NCBI GenBank assembly: GCA_021397835.1
Contig: JAJFZO010000566.1
Span: 3,596,001 to 3,660,000, forward strand
Source of the DNA: Moringa oleifera
Lineage: Eukaryota > Streptophyta > Magnoliopsida > Brassicales > Moringaceae
Length of the DNA: 64,000 bases
Direction of reading: 5' to 3'
In this document: positions 62,345-64,000 of the stretch, one piece after another
Numbering within the stretch: position 1 is the stretch's first letter
Layout: every line of letters starts with the position of its first letter
Program-made: the position numbers and the translations under genes
The notes under the pieces: model-generated
Told to the model about the DNA's origin: nothing
The model's database searches: none
Seen by the model: only the letters and a program-made list of their open reading frames with translations

Positions 62345-64000
62345 TAAGGGATAATCCTTGAGTTTGGATGTCCCCTCCTCATTGGCAGCATATTTGAATA
62401 ATCGATGAGACAAAAGACAATTAGGAGGTAAGTAAGAAAAAGATATGGGTGATGACAGAATATTACATTAGGGTGCCATCATTTATAGATCGAAAATGTT
62501 GTGAAGATACCATTTATAGATAGAAAATGTTGTAAAGATAACAATTCAAGAATAGATACCAAATTTAGTTATGGTAAATTATAAATTAAAGCAATACTTC
62601 AATGAGTTAGACCTTTTTATTTATGAGTGATTGCAAACTTACCATCTTTAGTGTGTCCAGTTAGATATAGTTTGACAAATTAGGATAACCTTCCTTTAAA
62701 AGTCAAATTTCAATAATAACATAATATAAAAATCCAAAATATGTAAGTGGCATCAGTCCATTACAAGCTCAAGCAATAACTTCTGATTTATAAATTTCTT
62801 TTAACAATTGTGATAATTGGCAAAGAAATATGATAGTTTGTTGTTGCATTTTCCTAGCATTAGCATTGTAATATTGAAAAGGAGCAAATTCAGCCAATGT
62901 ATTACTGGCAAGGTGTGATATATCTTCATTAAATTTGTCTTAGTGAGTGCAAAGTTTAACGTGTCTACCATTCACTAAAATCTTGTTAATTAAATATCGT
63001 GATCGATAAAGCCATTGAATTTTTAATGGCATAAAAGGGAGCTTACAACGATATACTCAACTAGTGCATAAAATGGATATACTTCATATTTATGAGCACA
63101 TAGTTGATCCCATGTACTCTTAGAGGAGATATCTCATGTAAACCATAAAATCTAGTAGCCATAAGTTCATCATCAATAATGAAAGTTGCTTTTATTATCT
63201 TTGTAAACTTTTTTCTTTACTATCCAATTTTCTTTAATCAATGTTGAGTAACTAAATCAACACAATTAAAGATTAATATGACTTTAGTTGCTCTCAAAAA
63301 AGCTAATTTTTGTTATTGTAACTTAGTCCTTCTACAACATCACTTTCTCAAATTGAATAGATACAATCATGTTTAATTAGACTTTCTGTCATTTCCTTGA
63401 GTTTTGAATAAAAGATTGTGATCATCATTGATATGCTTCAAGCTATGTTGTTATCTAAAAGAATACGTATAACTTTTTAAAAGTAAAAGGTTTATGATAA
63501 ATACACATTTTTGATAAAGAGCTTTGTACATTAGTCCTCTCAATAGGACCATAACTCCTTGCATGCTTTTTTTTTTTTTTTCGGTTATAATTGTTTTGCT
63601 ATAAAATAATCTTCATTAATAAAAAGACAAGGAGCTAATATAATAAATCACTTAGTTAAAGTTTAAATGCTTTCAATCTAAAGTCTTTTATCTACAATCT
63701 ACCCATGCAAAACTCTTTTTGGCAATAAAGACATCAGTAATTAAAGCACTCTATATTGGATTGTAGATTTTAGAACCTTAAAACTAGTTAAACACCAAAA
63801 ACTAAAAGAAGATTTAAAAGGACTCCACCTAAACTTTTTAATGCTCAAAATTGCCTAGATTAAATTTTGTTCAAGTTCCAATGCAAATCAACCTTATCTT
63901 TTAGCTCTATTTTCTAATTTGAGTAAAGATCACAACAAACTTGTATAATTAATCAAGGCATACAAGCTCAAACTCAAGCTGATACATAATCATAAGATTT
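62345..64000. other. Intergenic DNA with an unidentified coding-like minus-strand trace
   Basis: Minus-strand frames at about 63210-63075 (TFIIDDELMATRFYGLHEIS) and 63035-62730 (LINKILVNGRHVKLC, then FAPFQYYNANARKMQQQ) read like protein but are broken by at least two stops and a shift. I recognise no family. They could be an old gene or transposon remnant. Right of 63300 nothing was seen apart from a T-run near 63570. Confidence 0.3.

Noticed and set aside
1..64000. tRNA, rRNA or CRISPR features
   Set aside because: No cloverleaf with A and B boxes, no rRNA blocks, and no regularly spaced repeats were seen on either strand.

Overview
The window looks like nuclear DNA of a core eudicot, probably a rosid; I cannot name the species. 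It is AT-rich, with intron-split genes (GT..AG), intronless AP2/ERF genes, and many decayed plant transposons. Five genes or gene-like loci can be read with confidence, and a sixth is broken.

Layout. (1) 2.0-9.8 kb, minus strand: a complete plasma-membrane proton pump (P3A H+-ATPase, AHA7-like), 21 coding exons, 964 residues, with a separate leader exon. (2) 15.9-17.0 kb, minus: an intronless ERF transcription factor of group IXb (ERF5/ERF6-like). (3) 27.3-28.1 kb, plus: an intronless group IXa ERF (ERF1A/ERF2-like). The two ERFs stand head to head about 10 kb apart, a pairing also seen twice in Arabidopsis. The space between and around them holds W-box clusters, G-boxes, and a diverged tandem duplication in a stretch that resembles non-coding transcribed DNA. 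(4) 31.5-39.85 kb: a transposon belt with a gypsy-type gag-like remnant, a hAT-type MITE with perfect 8-bp target duplications, and two broken copia pieces with same-orientation LTR-like copies. (5) 40.1-42.5 kb, plus: an intact intronless G-type lectin receptor kinase whose start lies about 240 bp from the copia LTR edge. (6) 43.9-50.7 kb, minus: a nine-exon ubiquitin C-terminal hydrolase (UCH-L3/UCH3 type, 240 residues) with a poly(A)-ended insertion in its largest intron. (7) 51-61 kb: gene-poor, with a decayed CACTA-like Ulp1-type remnant, a foldback repeat family, and a weak trace of an endogenous pararetrovirus (movement-protein-like). (8) 61.4-62.3 kb, minus: a RAV-type (AP2 + B3) repressor-like gene, open apart from one TAA inside the B3 domain and ending in an RLFGV repression motif.

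Functional reading: the two ERFs and the lectin kinase are typical of stress and pathogen signalling, while the proton pump and ubiquitin hydrolase are housekeeping-like. No operon-style link is implied. Exon borders were read by eye from splice sites and reading frame. Family names rest on motif recognition, without database searches.
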